DNA from: Faecalibacterium prausnitzii
GTDB taxonomy: Bacteria > Bacillota > Clostridia > Oscillospirales > Ruminococcaceae
Assembly (NCBI RefSeq): GCF_019967995.1
Contig: NZ_CP065377.1
Span: 806,001 to 870,000 of the forward strand
Length of the DNA: 64,000 nucleotides
Reading direction: 5' to 3'
Shown here: piece after piece, positions 40,827 through 48,976 of the stretch
How the letters are laid out: each line of letters opens with the position of its first letter
How positions within the stretch are numbered: the first letter of the stretch is position 1
The notes under the pieces: model-generated
What the model saw: the letters and a program-made list of their open reading frames with translations, nothing else
The model's database searches: none
What the model was told of the DNA's origin: nothing
Made by a program: the position numbers and the translations under genes

Positions 40827-41690
40827 ATGACAGAATATCAGAAAACCTATATCGAACTAAAAAAACAGTTTGTTGCGACCAATGAAGGTCCGGACAGTGT
40901 CCGCGCTCTATATACCTTCAAGGAAGAACTTGAGCAGAGTGAGGATCAGCAGGCCAAAGAAGTGCTGGTGGATGTATATGACCTGCTGGACTTTAAGAAG
41001 GACGCCTACGAGCTGCTTTGCCAAATTGGAAATCGTTCCGATAAAAAGACCCTCAAGCGGCTGGGTACGCTGAAGGACTATGCGGAAAACTGGGGCAATC
41101 ATTATGCCCTCCCCAAGCCCAAAACGCCGGAGGAAAAGCAGAAAGAAAAGGAACGGCAGGCCCAGCTGGGCCTGCCCGCCTTCCGGTATCACCCAAACCC
41201 TCTGGAAACTGGGGCTTTTGAGGAATCCGCAGACGGCGTTGTCTGCGACTGCTGTGGCAAGACGACCCATATTTTCTATACCAATCCGTTCTTTTCCGTG
41301 GAGGATATTGCATATCTGTGCCCGGCGTGTATCGCCAGCGGCGAGGCGGCCCGGAAATATGACGGCAGCTTTCAAGATGATTTCTCTGTGGACGATGGCG
41401 TAGACGATCCGGAGAAGCTGGACGAGCTGATCCACCGTACTCCCGGCTACTCCGGCTGGCAGCAGGAATACTGGCGGGCCCACTGTGGCGATTACTGCGC
41501 CTTTTGGGGCTATGTGGGCGCCAGAGAACTGCGGGCACTGGGTGTGCTGGAGGAGGTGCTGGACGACCCCATGTGGGACGAGGAGCAGAAGGGAATGATC
41601 CGGGAATCCGTCAATGGCGGGCATCTGCAATGCTATCTGTTCCAGTGCCTCCACTGCGGAAAACACCTGGTCTGGATGGATTTTGATTGA
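40827..41690 (+). CDS. CbrC family (UPF0167) protein
   Basis: ATG 40827 follows GGGAGG. The 287-residue product has an extra helical N-terminus (1-110). The CbrC domain follows: LPAFRYHPNPLETGAFEESA, VCDCCGKTTHIFYTNPFFS, YLCPACIASGEAARKYDGSF and IHRTPGYSGWQQEYWRAHCG. CbrC of E. coli confers tolerance to colicin E2, and the family is linked to toxin immunity. The four Cys pairs suggest zinc binding. Confidence 0.8.
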   Translation: MTEYQKTYIELKKQFVATNEGPDSVRALYTFKEELEQSEDQQAKEVLVDVYDLLDFKKDAYELLCQIGNRSDKKTLKRLGTLKDYAENWGNHYALPKPKTPEEKQKEKERQAQLGLPAFRYHPNPLETGAFEESADGVVCDCCGKTTHIFYTNPFFSVEDIAYLCPACIASGEAARKYDGSFQDDFSVDDGVDDPEKLDELIHRTPGYSGWQQEYWRAHCGDYCAFWGYVGARELRALGVLEEVLDDPMWDEEQKGMIRESVNGGHLQCYLFQCLHCGKHLVWMDFD

Positions 41691-41699
41691 GGTGGCAAC

Positions 41700-42251
41700 A
41701 TGGAGAAGAAGGATTTTCCCAAGGGAACCAAGCCCCGTGAGATCTTCGTCTATACCTGTGAGCGGATCGCGGAGCCTTTGAACCCGCTGGGCTACAAATA
41801 CCGCAAGAGCAAAAATGACATCTACAAAAAAGACGGCATCTTTGTGTTCTCCTTTTACTTTTCCCCCTCCATCCGCTTTGGCTCCACCACTTTTACTGCC
41901 TTCTTCGATGTGAGTTCCCCGGTGATTGCCCAGTGGCGCAGTGAGCAGGAAGGGACGGAGGAAACCTATGATGGTATCGTGGGTACCTCCATCGCCCGGC
42001 TGACCCACCGGTATGATGACTTCCCCCGCTATGAGGTATCTACTCTGCTGGAGCGGGAACGCTCTATCCAGGAAATTTCCGGGCAGATCCAGGACTATGC
42101 ACTACCATTCTTTGCCCGGTTTTCCAATCTGCCCAAGCTGCTGGACGATGTGGAACAGGAGGGGTTCTTCCCCCATCGGAAGGGGTTCGATGTCCCTAAG
42201 CGGAATCGGGAGTTCATCGAATGCTTCCGGGAGTATCTCCAAAAGCAGTAG
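41700..42251 (+). CDS. DUF4304-like array protein
   Basis: The 183-residue product begins REIFVYTCERIAEPLNPLGY, followed by KYRKSKNDIYKKDGIFVFSF, a layout like DUF4304 proteins (helix, LGxxYRKS, strand). The C-terminus is helical with DVPKRNREFIECFREYLQKQ. DUF4304 is common next to immunity genes. The match is partial, so I treat the family as tentative. Confidence 0.5.
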   Translation: MEKKDFPKGTKPREIFVYTCERIAEPLNPLGYKYRKSKNDIYKKDGIFVFSFYFSPSIRFGSTTFTAFFDVSSPVIAQWRSEQEGTEETYDGIVGTSIARLTHRYDDFPRYEVSTLLERERSIQEISGQIQDYALPFFARFSNLPKLLDDVEQEGFFPHRKGFDVPKRNREFIECFREYLQKQ

Positions 42252-42277
42252 GAATCAGCAGAAAGGAAACAACACCT

Positions 42278-42814
42278 ATGTCAAACAGTAGAGTATCCAC
42301 TTGGAGTGGAATCCGGAACAAATTGGAGAATGACTACCTGTGCCCGGCACTCCGGGGCCACATCCAGTATTTTGCCACCAGTTACAGCAAAAGCGCCGAC
42401 CATGAGGGCCGGGCCGCCATTCGTGTGGACGGCGTGGAAGTGCTGCGGAGCAACTACTACACCTATTTTGAAAATGTGTGGACGAAATTTCATCACTTGC
42501 GCTCCACCACGCTGAAAGATCACGACTCCGCAAAAGAGGCCATCAATCAGGCTCATGCCTATGCGCTGGAGCAGGGCACCTTTGACCAAAAGGTGTTCTA
42601 TGAGGCGTTTGGGATCTTTGACAACCAGAGCATCGAGAAAAGCCTTGTCAGCGAGAATCCCCTTGTCCGTATCTTTGCCCTTCTGGATCGCAGGCTTGGC
42701 AAGCGCCGCCTGCTGGCTTTGGAGGACTCCATGGAGCAGGAACTGGACTGGGTGCGGGCTTTCTATGTGATCCGGTTGCAGGCCGAAGGGCTGATGGAAG
42801 CGAATAACATTTAG
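42278..42814 (+). CDS. SF0329 family protein
   Basis: ATG 42278 follows GAAAGGAAAC. The 178-residue product begins with WSGIRNKLENDYLCPALRGH and IQYFATSYSKSADHEGRAAI and ends in a helical bundle (RVFALLDRR-type, EDSMEQELDWVRAFYVIRLQ). These blocks match the SF0329 family, which is annotated from immunity clusters and has no known activity. The family call comes from memory of its conserved N-terminus. Confidence 0.6.
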   Translation: MSNSRVSTWSGIRNKLENDYLCPALRGHIQYFATSYSKSADHEGRAAIRVDGVEVLRSNYYTYFENVWTKFHHLRSTTLKDHDSAKEAINQAHAYALEQGTFDQKVFYEAFGIFDNQSIEKSLVSENPLVRIFALLDRRLGKRRLLALEDSMEQELDWVRAFYVIRLQAEGLMEANNI

Positions 42815-42825
42815 GAGGAACCACC

Positions 42826-43185
42826 ATGTCACAGATCGCGTCCTTTTATCTGATAAAAAATAACCAGCGGCAGGAGTTGTCCGACGGTGACTGCTCCGGC
42901 GCGGTCTATATGGCCATCTGGGACTGGTGTGAGAGCGAACTGGATCTGGATGTCCGTTTTCCTGCTCCCCAGACGGAAGACACCCTGGACTGCGCTCTGC
43001 TGGAGGGAGAGCTGGCGTCTCAACTGCTGGCAGCTCTGCGGGAGCAGGATCTCCCGGAGCTGGCCGCTGAAATTGCCCCGGACTGGGATCTGCCCACCGA
43101 GGCGGTGCAAAGCGGACTTAATACGCTGCGCTCCCATCTGGAACTGGTGCAGGGCGATGCTGCTCTGCTGTATGAAATGACATGA
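42826..43185 (+). CDS. Small acidic array protein, 119 residues
   Basis: The start follows TAGGAGGAACC. The product is strongly acidic: SGAVYMAIWDWCESELDLDV, LLEGELASQLLAALREQDLP and a final helix. It has the size and charge of a single immunity domain. No family is recognised. Confidence 0.55.
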   Translation: MSQIASFYLIKNNQRQELSDGDCSGAVYMAIWDWCESELDLDVRFPAPQTEDTLDCALLEGELASQLLAALREQDLPELAAEIAPDWDLPTEAVQSGLNTLRSHLELVQGDAALLYEMT

Positions 43186-43200
43186 GAACGGAGGGATACC

Positions 43201-43845
43201 ATGCTGGCAAAGCGGTTTGAACACATTTTACATGATCTGGGCATGGCTGGGCTGGAACACCCTCTGTTCTACCATGCACCGGTGGGCATTCGTTTTAAGA
43301 TCGGCGGGGAGGAACCAATCTATCTGGATAGGCGTGCGGCGAAGCTGAAAACCAACCCCGCTTATGTTCAGGGGGCGCTGGACCGAGCCGCCGCGATCTA
43401 TCGGGCACTTCCGGCGGTGCCAGACCTTCTGCGGATCGACGGGTATCCCGATGAAGAACCCGCCGAGTCCCTGCTGACCGTTATCCGGCAGCGAGTGGGC
43501 CTCCCAGTTCCCGATGAACAACTTTCGGCCACAGAGCAGGATGAAGATGGGGATACCCATGCACAAGTGCAGTTTTACTGGGATCTCAGCAAGATCAGCT
43601 TTCAACCAGAGCTGCTTCTTCGGGAAATCATTCTGGGGGACATCGGCGGCTGGAACGGCTTTGTGTCCAGCGTCTATCTGGCTGGGCCGGGGCCGTTCCT
43701 CTACCATTTGTACGATGACCGTGGGCTGGATGTGCTGGGCGGCTCACAGAAGCTGCTATTGCCTCTCTATCATCAATTTCATGACTGGATTTTGGAATAC
43801 GATCTGGAGAAGATTGACCAGATGTTCGCTCCAGCAAAAGAATGA
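43201..43845 (+). CDS. DUF3885 family protein
   Basis: The start follows ACGGAGG. The 214-residue product has LFYHAPVGIRFKIGGEEPIY, VPDLLRIDGYPDEE, EIILGDIGGWNGFVSSVYL and FLYHLYDDRGLDVLGGSQ, the conserved blocks of DUF3885. That family is a recurrent member of immunity arrays, with no known reaction. Length equals the family norm. Confidence 0.8.
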   Translation: MLAKRFEHILHDLGMAGLEHPLFYHAPVGIRFKIGGEEPIYLDRRAAKLKTNPAYVQGALDRAAAIYRALPAVPDLLRIDGYPDEEPAESLLTVIRQRVGLPVPDEQLSATEQDEDGDTHAQVQFYWDLSKISFQPELLLREIILGDIGGWNGFVSSVYLAGPGPFLYHLYDDRGLDVLGGSQKLLLPLYHQFHDWILEYDLEKIDQMFAPAKE

Positions 43846-43872
43846 CTGCATAACAGAAAAGGAGACATTGCT

Positions 43873-44652
43873 ATGGGACTTGATATTTACGCCGGGCCGC
43901 TGACCCGGTACTATTCTCACAACTGGAAAACTGTTGTTCAGCAGTGGGCGGAGGAAAACGGATACACCTTTAACCGGATCACCCCGGATGGAGAACCCGC
44001 CGACAACGAGGAGGAGCTGTCCCCGGCTGAGATCCAGGCGGCAGTGGAGGACTGGCGGGATCAGATCTTAGCCGCCATTTCCCAGCCGAACCAGCCGCAC
44101 TACACTCCATGGCCGGAGGACAACGAGCGGCCCTATTACACCGATAAGCCGGATTGGGATGCCTTCGGCGCTATGCTGCTGGTGGCCGCCTGTCATACAT
44201 ACGAGGAACCGGTGCCTCTCACCGTGGAGAAGGACTGGGACTTCGGGGAGCATCCCCTGATTGCCCGCCTTGCATCGGACGAGGAGCGGGTGTGGTCCCT
44301 GCTTCGGGGCGCGACTTGGTGGCTTCCCCTCACCGACAGCTTTCTATTCCAAGGCCCTCTGCCCACCGATGATCAGACGATGATCGCCACCTTGGGCGGA
44401 CTGCGGAAGGAGCTGGAAAAGCTGAACCAGCTGGCATGGCAGGCCGATGAGGACACTATCCTTGGTTGGGCAGACACGGAGGGATACCCGGTAGACGGAA
44501 CCGTAGACTCAGATGGACAGTACAGCAAGGCAGACATCCCGGAACACACCCAGTATGACACCCAATCCTTGGCCAAGTTTGCCTTCTCCGTGTTCTGGCG
44601 GGCCATGCGGTTTGCCGAGGAGCAGCAGGTGCCTATCCTGCTTGACTATTAA
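43873..44652 (+). CDS. Array protein of unknown family, 259 residues
   Basis: The start follows AAAAGGAG. The product opens MGLDIYAGPLTRYYSHNWKT, a start shared by many uncharacterised proteins of immunity clusters. An acidic body follows (NEEELSPAEIQAAVEDWRDQ) and LRGATWWLPLTDSFLFQGP. It is tryptophan- and acid-rich. No domain name can be given with confidence. Confidence 0.6.
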   Translation: MGLDIYAGPLTRYYSHNWKTVVQQWAEENGYTFNRITPDGEPADNEEELSPAEIQAAVEDWRDQILAAISQPNQPHYTPWPEDNERPYYTDKPDWDAFGAMLLVAACHTYEEPVPLTVEKDWDFGEHPLIARLASDEERVWSLLRGATWWLPLTDSFLFQGPLPTDDQTMIATLGGLRKELEKLNQLAWQADEDTILGWADTEGYPVDGTVDSDGQYSKADIPEHTQYDTQSLAKFAFSVFWRAMRFAEEQQVPILLDY

Positions 44653-44678
44653 AGAGAATTCGTCAGGGGGTGGAGACC

Positions 44679-45023
44679 GTGGAACAAAAACGGCCGGCAG
44701 ATATAATTCAGGAACTTCTGGACTACCTGTGGAACGGCCTGGGCCTGGAGGAAAAGGGCTGGAAGCGTCTGAAAAAGGGCGACTTCAAAAAGAAAATGAA
44801 AAACGGGCTGACCTATCAGATCTGGTTTGACCGGAGCCGCTACAACTACATAGACTACGAAATCGGCCATGGGAATGTGGAGGTGGGCTTCACAGGCATT
44901 GACGATGATATCCACGTCGGAGCGGTTCATCAGGTCTTTCAGGATGCCAAACTGCTTTTTGGTACCAGCAGACACCAGATTTTCATTATCTATCTTTTTG
45001 TATTAAGGTCTACAGCAATCTAA
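44679..45023 (+). CDS. Last array gene, probably 3'-truncated
   Basis: GTG 44679 is eight bases after AGGGGG. The first 90 codons encode a charged domain (IQELLDYLWNGLGLEEKGWK, MKNGLTYQIWFDRSRYNYID). The last 20 residues (IFIIYLFVLRSTAI) differ in character and lie in A+T-rich DNA, so the natural C-terminus seems lost at about 44960. It marks the right edge of the array. Confidence 0.5.
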   Translation: MEQKRPADIIQELLDYLWNGLGLEEKGWKRLKKGDFKKKMKNGLTYQIWFDRSRYNYIDYEIGHGNVEVGFTGIDDDIHVGAVHQVFQDAKLLFGTSRHQIFIIYLFVLRSTAI

Positions 45024-45047
45024 TCCCACGTTAAAACGAGAAAATGC

Positions 45048-45235
45048 TTAATTGTTCTCCTCAAAGTTCTCTACCTGTTCCATGACCTTTTTGAGAACTT
45101 CGGGGCTGTACTGCGGGGGATATCACGCTTTTCAAAGAACGAGCCGGAGTTGCGCGCAGCGCGCAGATAATCCCGGCAGTTAAACAAAATCTAATCAAGG
45201 TTGAGAGCTTTTTCTTCAGCCTTCGTCTTTGCCAT
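45048..45235 (-). pseudogene. Degraded gene fragment, HsdM-like N-terminus
   Basis: On the minus strand MAKTKAEEKALNLD is followed at once by TAG. The other frames then continue NCRDYLRAARNSGSFFEKRD and SPEVLKKVMEQVENFEENN. The first two pieces resemble the start of type I restriction methylase (HsdM) proteins. The frame breaks show it is dead. It may be the trace of a restriction system replaced by the cargo. Confidence 0.35.
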
Positions 45236-45301
45236 GGCGTTTTTCTCCAATCTGAAAATTACAAATTGCGGACAAAAAGGACGCATTGTTGTGGCAAGCA
45301 G

Positions 45302-45410
45302 TGCAAGCTGGTACCAACTTGCAATTTTTGAATCCGATTTCTAAAAATCAAATTCAAAATGCTTGTTGGGCTGTGCCCAAACCCCTTGTGTTCTGCATCC
45401 AGTGGATGCA
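45302..45410. other. Series of four dyads, function unknown
   Basis: In 109 bases lie TGCAAG-C-TGGTACCA-A-CTTGCA (45302-45323), TTGAAT...GATT/AATC...ATTCAA (45328-45357), TTGGGC-TGT-GCCCAA (45366-45380) and TGCATCC-AGT-GGATGCA (45394-45410). No gene overlaps them. Such clusters occur at transfer origins and at replication or protein-binding sites; which of these applies is open. Apart from this, the terminator and the NADAR promoter, 45236-45582 holds no gene. Confidence 0.55.
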
Positions 45411-45445
45411 GGCTGCACATTTTTGAAAAATGCTTTTTAATCTGA

Positions 45446-45475
45446 GTGCCGATGCCTGTGGTATCGGCACTTTTT
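45446..45475 (+). terminator. Terminator after the immunity array
   Basis: GTGCCGAT and ATCGGCAC pair around a 9-base loop and are followed by TTTTT. It is the first clear plus-strand terminator after the array and lies just before the NADAR-nuclease promoter. Confidence 0.8.
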
Positions 45476-45505
45476 GCACAGATGGATTCCCGGAAGCAGA
45501 AAATA

Positions 45506-45539
45506 GTGCTATGCAGCACATCCGGGATTGTGCTATACT
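45506..45539 (+). promoter_or_regulatory. Promoter with operator-like dyad for the NADAR-nuclease gene
   Basis: TGCTATACT (extended -10; TATACT at 45534-45539) is 44 bases before the start codon. GTGCT-ATGC-AGCAC (45506-45519) and a flanking TCCCGGA/TCCGGGA inverted repeat cover the -35 area, suggesting autoregulation or repression. Confidence 0.6.
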
Positions 45540-45582
45540 TGATTTACATAAACTTGTTTGTCCTAAAAAGTTGGAGGTGTTC

Positions 45583-47475
45583 ATGGCAACACGAACCATT
45601 TGTTTTCCCATATCCGGCTATCCCTATTGCAGAGAACAGCCGGTGACATTCACATGGATAAAAGGCAGCAAGCGGCAGAATATCCGTGCCGTCCATGATG
45701 CCGTCCATACAACAGACCCTGATGTTTCGATTCTGGAAGTCAGCTCTGCATCCGTTCAGCCGGAGGGTGAAGCTGTTTCTTCTCTGCGGCTTTTGCTGCA
45801 TCTGGATTCTGTTGCGCAGGATGTACCCATCAGCACGGTTTTTGAAGCCACCAAAGTGTTTGAACATGGTGGGCCATTCGCTGACCTTCTGACCTGTGAG
45901 CCACCCAAAGTCCATAAGGACACTCGGCTGCGAACCAGTGGAGAGCTGCTACGTTACTCTCTGGAAGGAAACGAGTATCCGACAGAGCCGTACATGGATT
46001 CGTTCTTTGAGTGGCTCTACTGCCGTGCGTTGAAGCAGTTCCCGGAAAAGGCGGAGCCGCTGAGCAGATATAATGCTTTTTCTGATATTGCTGCCGCAGC
46101 GGATTCTAAAAAGTATTATGGCGATTCCTCACGGGCGGCTGCGATTTATGTGGGACTTGCAGCGGCAGGAAAACTTTCGTGCATCGATTCCTATGAATTA
46201 TTTATTGCTGAGGTCTATACGGAGCCGAAACCTTTGCCCAAGTCTGGAAAATCTGAGGCTGCTTCAAAAATGACACCCGAAGTTTCTGCACCAGCAAAGG
46301 AGACTCCGGCAGACGAATTGCCGCAGCCCGATAACGCAAATGCGGAAGTGATTCCGGACACTGCGCAGATGGAGCATATCCTTGAGCTGCCCAAAGCGAC
46401 CTGTCTGCTTCTCTCTTTGGCAAAAAATGCTGGCCTTTCTGCAAATAGTTCCAGTGAGCTGACATATAAGGGAAAGGAATTCCTTCTTGACGCTTATCAG
46501 ATAGCGCTGAAAAATAAAACGCTCCAAATCAATATCCAAAAGAACAAAATCACATTTCCGATGGAGGAACCGGACAGCGGATTTCATGCAGTTGGTGTGT
46601 TGACCCGTTCGCCTGCTTGGGAATACGGATGGAAGTTTAACTATCTGACTGAGAATACATCCGGTGCAGAAAAGTCCGAAGTTAAAGAAAAAATCCCTCC
46701 GAAGCCTTTGACCGCATTGGAGCATCTGGAACGCTGTGGGTATAGAATCGTTCAGCAGGTCGTACCGAAAAAACTTCCGCCGATTGCCGTTCAGCGGATG
46801 GCATGGAAAACAGGCGAAGCTCTTTGCGACCCGGTAGTGGTGGATTTCTTGCAGTTTATTCGGACACATATGCAGAGTGACGGCTCTTTTTCGTTTCGTA
46901 TCCCAAAGGGTACTTCCAAGAATTCGTTTGCCACACTTTCGGAAATCGCTCAGACGTGGGATAAAATGGGACTTTTTGCATCCATTGTGATCTATCCGCA
47001 GAATATCGTCTATGAGCTTGCGCAAAATGAGACTGTCCGGCATTTCCTGAGCGGGAAGTGGCTGGAACTTTTTGTGGAGCATCAGGTTCAGCAGATTTTG
47101 AATCGCTATCAGGAGGAGCAGGGCGCAGAAGTTTCGCTTTGCTCCAATGTGATTCTTTCAGAAGCGGCATCCGCAGGGAGCACGCATGAACTGGATGTTG
47201 CGTTTTCCATCAACGGAAAATTCTTCTGGGTGGAAGCCAAATCGTCCAGCCGAAGCATTGATTATGGAAAATATGCTGCTCTGTGCGAAAAGCTGAAAGT
47301 AACCTCCGACCGACTGCTTTTGGTCAACAGCGATTTGTCCGTTGAGGAGTGTGAAGGCGTTTCTTACTTCTGGAATTATCGTGTTGCAAATTGTGCAACG
47401 ATTACGGGGGAATTGGAAAATATGGTTGCCAAACAAATTGAAACTGCCGGAAAAGCCGTTCCAAGTACAGACTGA
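45583..47475 (+). CDS. NADAR-like antitoxin domain fused to a PD-(D/E)XK nuclease-like domain
   Basis: ATG 45583 follows TTGGAGG. The N-terminal ~210 residues match the DarT1-associated NADAR antitoxin family: ICFPISGYPYCREQPVTFTW, STVFEATKVFEHGGPFADLL, FFEWLYCRALKQFPEKAE and YNAFSDIAA followed by AAAIYVGLAAAGK. NADAR proteins remove ADP-ribose from nucleobases. After a Pro/Glu-rich linker, winged-helix-like segments lead to THELDVAFSINGKFFWVEAK (about 533-552). This E-x-D...E-x-K pattern is that of Card1/DUF1887-type PD-(D/E)XK nucleases. No DarT toxin lies nearby. The 630-residue gene has its own promoter and terminators on both sides and is probably a stand-alone defence protein; function is inferred. 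Confidence 0.65.
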   Translation: MATRTICFPISGYPYCREQPVTFTWIKGSKRQNIRAVHDAVHTTDPDVSILEVSSASVQPEGEAVSSLRLLLHLDSVAQDVPISTVFEATKVFEHGGPFADLLTCEPPKVHKDTRLRTSGELLRYSLEGNEYPTEPYMDSFFEWLYCRALKQFPEKAEPLSRYNAFSDIAAAADSKKYYGDSSRAAAIYVGLAAAGKLSCIDSYELFIAEVYTEPKPLPKSGKSEAASKMTPEVSAPAKETPADELPQPDNANAEVIPDTAQMEHILELPKATCLLLSLAKNAGLSANSSSELTYKGKEFLLDAYQIALKNKTLQINIQKNKITFPMEEPDSGFHAVGVLTRSPAWEYGWKFNYLTENTSGAEKSEVKEKIPPKPLTALEHLERCGYRIVQQVVPKKLPPIAVQRMAWKTGEALCDPVVVDFLQFIRTHMQSDGSFSFRIPKGTSKNSFATLSEIAQTWDKMGLFASIVIYPQNIVYELAQNETVRHFLSGKWLELFVEHQVQQILNRYQEEQGAEVSLCSNVILSEAASAGSTHELDVAFSINGKFFWVEAKSSSRSIDYGKYAALCEKLKVTSDRLLLVNSDLSVEECEGVSYFWNYRVANCATITGELENMVAKQIETAGKAVPSTD

Positions 47476-47492
47476 GCAATAAGCAAAAAAGA

Positions 47493-47532
47493 CCCTGAGA
47501 ACCCTGCCGGATAAGCGGCAAAGTTCTCAGGG
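47493..47532. terminator. Bidirectional terminator between NADAR-nuclease and relaxase genes
   Basis: CCCTGAGAAC and GTTCTCAGGG (10 bp) enclose CCG/CGG pairs, with an A-run on the left and GTTTT on the right. The two genes converge on it. Confidence 0.85.
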
Positions 47533-47538
47533 ACTGTT

Positions 47539-48921
47539 TTATCGGATCTGCTCGACTTGCTTGGAGTCCTTTTCCTCCGCAAAGAACAGTTCCACATTCT
47601 TCTGTGCTTTTACGATTTCCTGCATCTCATCCCGTGTCTTTCGGTACTCTGGGTAGAGTGCTTTTTTCTTGGTGAGCAAAGCCGAATACTCTGCATTCAG
47701 GTCTTTCACTTTGGGCAGCTTTTTCAGGCCGGATTCATTGAAAGCGGCTTTCGCCGTCTTATGCAGCGTGACTTCTTCCCGGTGCGCTTCCAAAAATTTG
47801 GAGCTGTACCCGGATTTGCGGTAAGCATCGTATACAGGCCGGGTCTTGGCATAGTTGACGATGTGCGCCCGGAGGACGGCGATTTCTGCCATACGCTTCT
47901 CGGCGGCCTTGATGGAATCGCCCAGTTTGTGATAGCGAGAAAGTGCAGCATCAGCACGCTCTTTCAGGTCATCCGCACTGCCGATTTTCTGCTCCTGCAA
48001 AAAAATCAGCGTTTTGGACATCTCTTTCAAGTTGTACTTCTTCGCCCAGCGTTCGTAGCCGCCACCTTTGCCCTCGGCAAGTTTTGCTTGAATGTCAACC
48101 AGCAACTGGAACGGCTGCTCTTTGGGAGGTTGCTTCTGATGTGGGCGGTGTTCGGCTTTTCCGGCAATGACTGCTTTGATTTCATCCTCGCTGTACCCGG
48201 CACCCAGTGTCTTTAACCGGATAAAGCGTTTCTGCCGTGCGCCTTTAACGGAAGTGTATTTGCCGCGTTTGATTTCATAGCCCTGCTGTTCCAGCTTTTG
48301 CAGAAAATCTTCGTAGTCGGTGGGCTTCTGCTGCAAAATCTCGTCGATTACACTGCACAGCCGGTCGCGGTTGCTCTCCTTTGGTGGGTAAGTGATGCGC
48401 TTCTGCCGTTCCCGGTAAGGCTTCTTTTCAATGACTGACAGCTGATGCTCCAGACAAATCAGGTCGCTCAACCGCTGCACTGCCAGACCGGAAAAGAAAA
48501 AATCCCGGAATTTTCTTGTGCCGTCCAGAGTGGTCGAGTTATAGATAATGTGATTGTGAATGTGTTCCCGATCGGTATGCGTTGCAACGATAAAAGCGTG
48601 TTTGCCTTTCAGAAACCGGGAGGCCAACTCATAACCGATGCGGTTTGCTTCTTCAGCCGTAATTTCACCAGGTCGGAAAGATTGCCGTATCTGATAGGCG
48701 ATAATGTTACTTTTTTGGCTGCGCCCGGTGGCCTGCTCGTACAGCTTTTTTGTGAGCATGAACTCCTCGTCCACAGTAAGCGGGCTGCATTGATAGCTGC
48801 TGACAAGTTCGCCTTTTTCAGTCTTGTCGGGATTCTGCGCATAATCAGTGCGGTCTTTCAGGCAGGCGGCGATAGATTTTCCTTTGTGCTGATGCAGTGC
48901 GATCAGACGAGTAGCAGCCAG
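47539..48921 (-). CDS. MobP-like relaxase, probable CTG start
   Basis: The 460-residue protein nicks the transfer origin and pilots the strand into the recipient. The N-terminal reading AATRLIALHQHKGKSIAACL, then DRTDYAQNPDKTEKGELVSS, is the standard relaxase start. Upstream of it the first in-frame stop is part of the AGGAGGTGA site and no ATG, GTG or TTG is available; CTG at 48921 has ideal spacing. The metal motif is HTDREHIHNHIIYN (HxDxxHxH). The C-terminal half is a coiled coil. It lies downstream of MobC and the CD1845-like gene on the same strand. Confidence 0.85.
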   Translation of the reverse strand: MAATRLIALHQHKGKSIAACLKDRTDYAQNPDKTEKGELVSSYQCSPLTVDEEFMLTKKLYEQATGRSQKSNIIAYQIRQSFRPGEITAEEANRIGYELASRFLKGKHAFIVATHTDREHIHNHIIYNSTTLDGTRKFRDFFFSGLAVQRLSDLICLEHQLSVIEKKPYRERQKRITYPPKESNRDRLCSVIDEILQQKPTDYEDFLQKLEQQGYEIKRGKYTSVKGARQKRFIRLKTLGAGYSEDEIKAVIAGKAEHRPHQKQPPKEQPFQLLVDIQAKLAEGKGGGYERWAKKYNLKEMSKTLIFLQEQKIGSADDLKERADAALSRYHKLGDSIKAAEKRMAEIAVLRAHIVNYAKTRPVYDAYRKSGYSSKFLEAHREEVTLHKTAKAAFNESGLKKLPKVKDLNAEYSALLTKKKALYPEYRKTRDEMQEIVKAQKNVELFFAEEKDSKQVEQIR

Positions 48922-48976
48922 AGCAGATCACCTCCTAAATGAAAAAGCCGCCCGAAGGCGGCAAGAAGATTCAAAA

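Noticed and set aside
22204..45023. Polymorphic toxin locus with toxin gene
   Set aside because: No LXG, WXG100, Rhs or other delivery domain and no nuclease or deaminase toxin tail was found in any of the 25 products.
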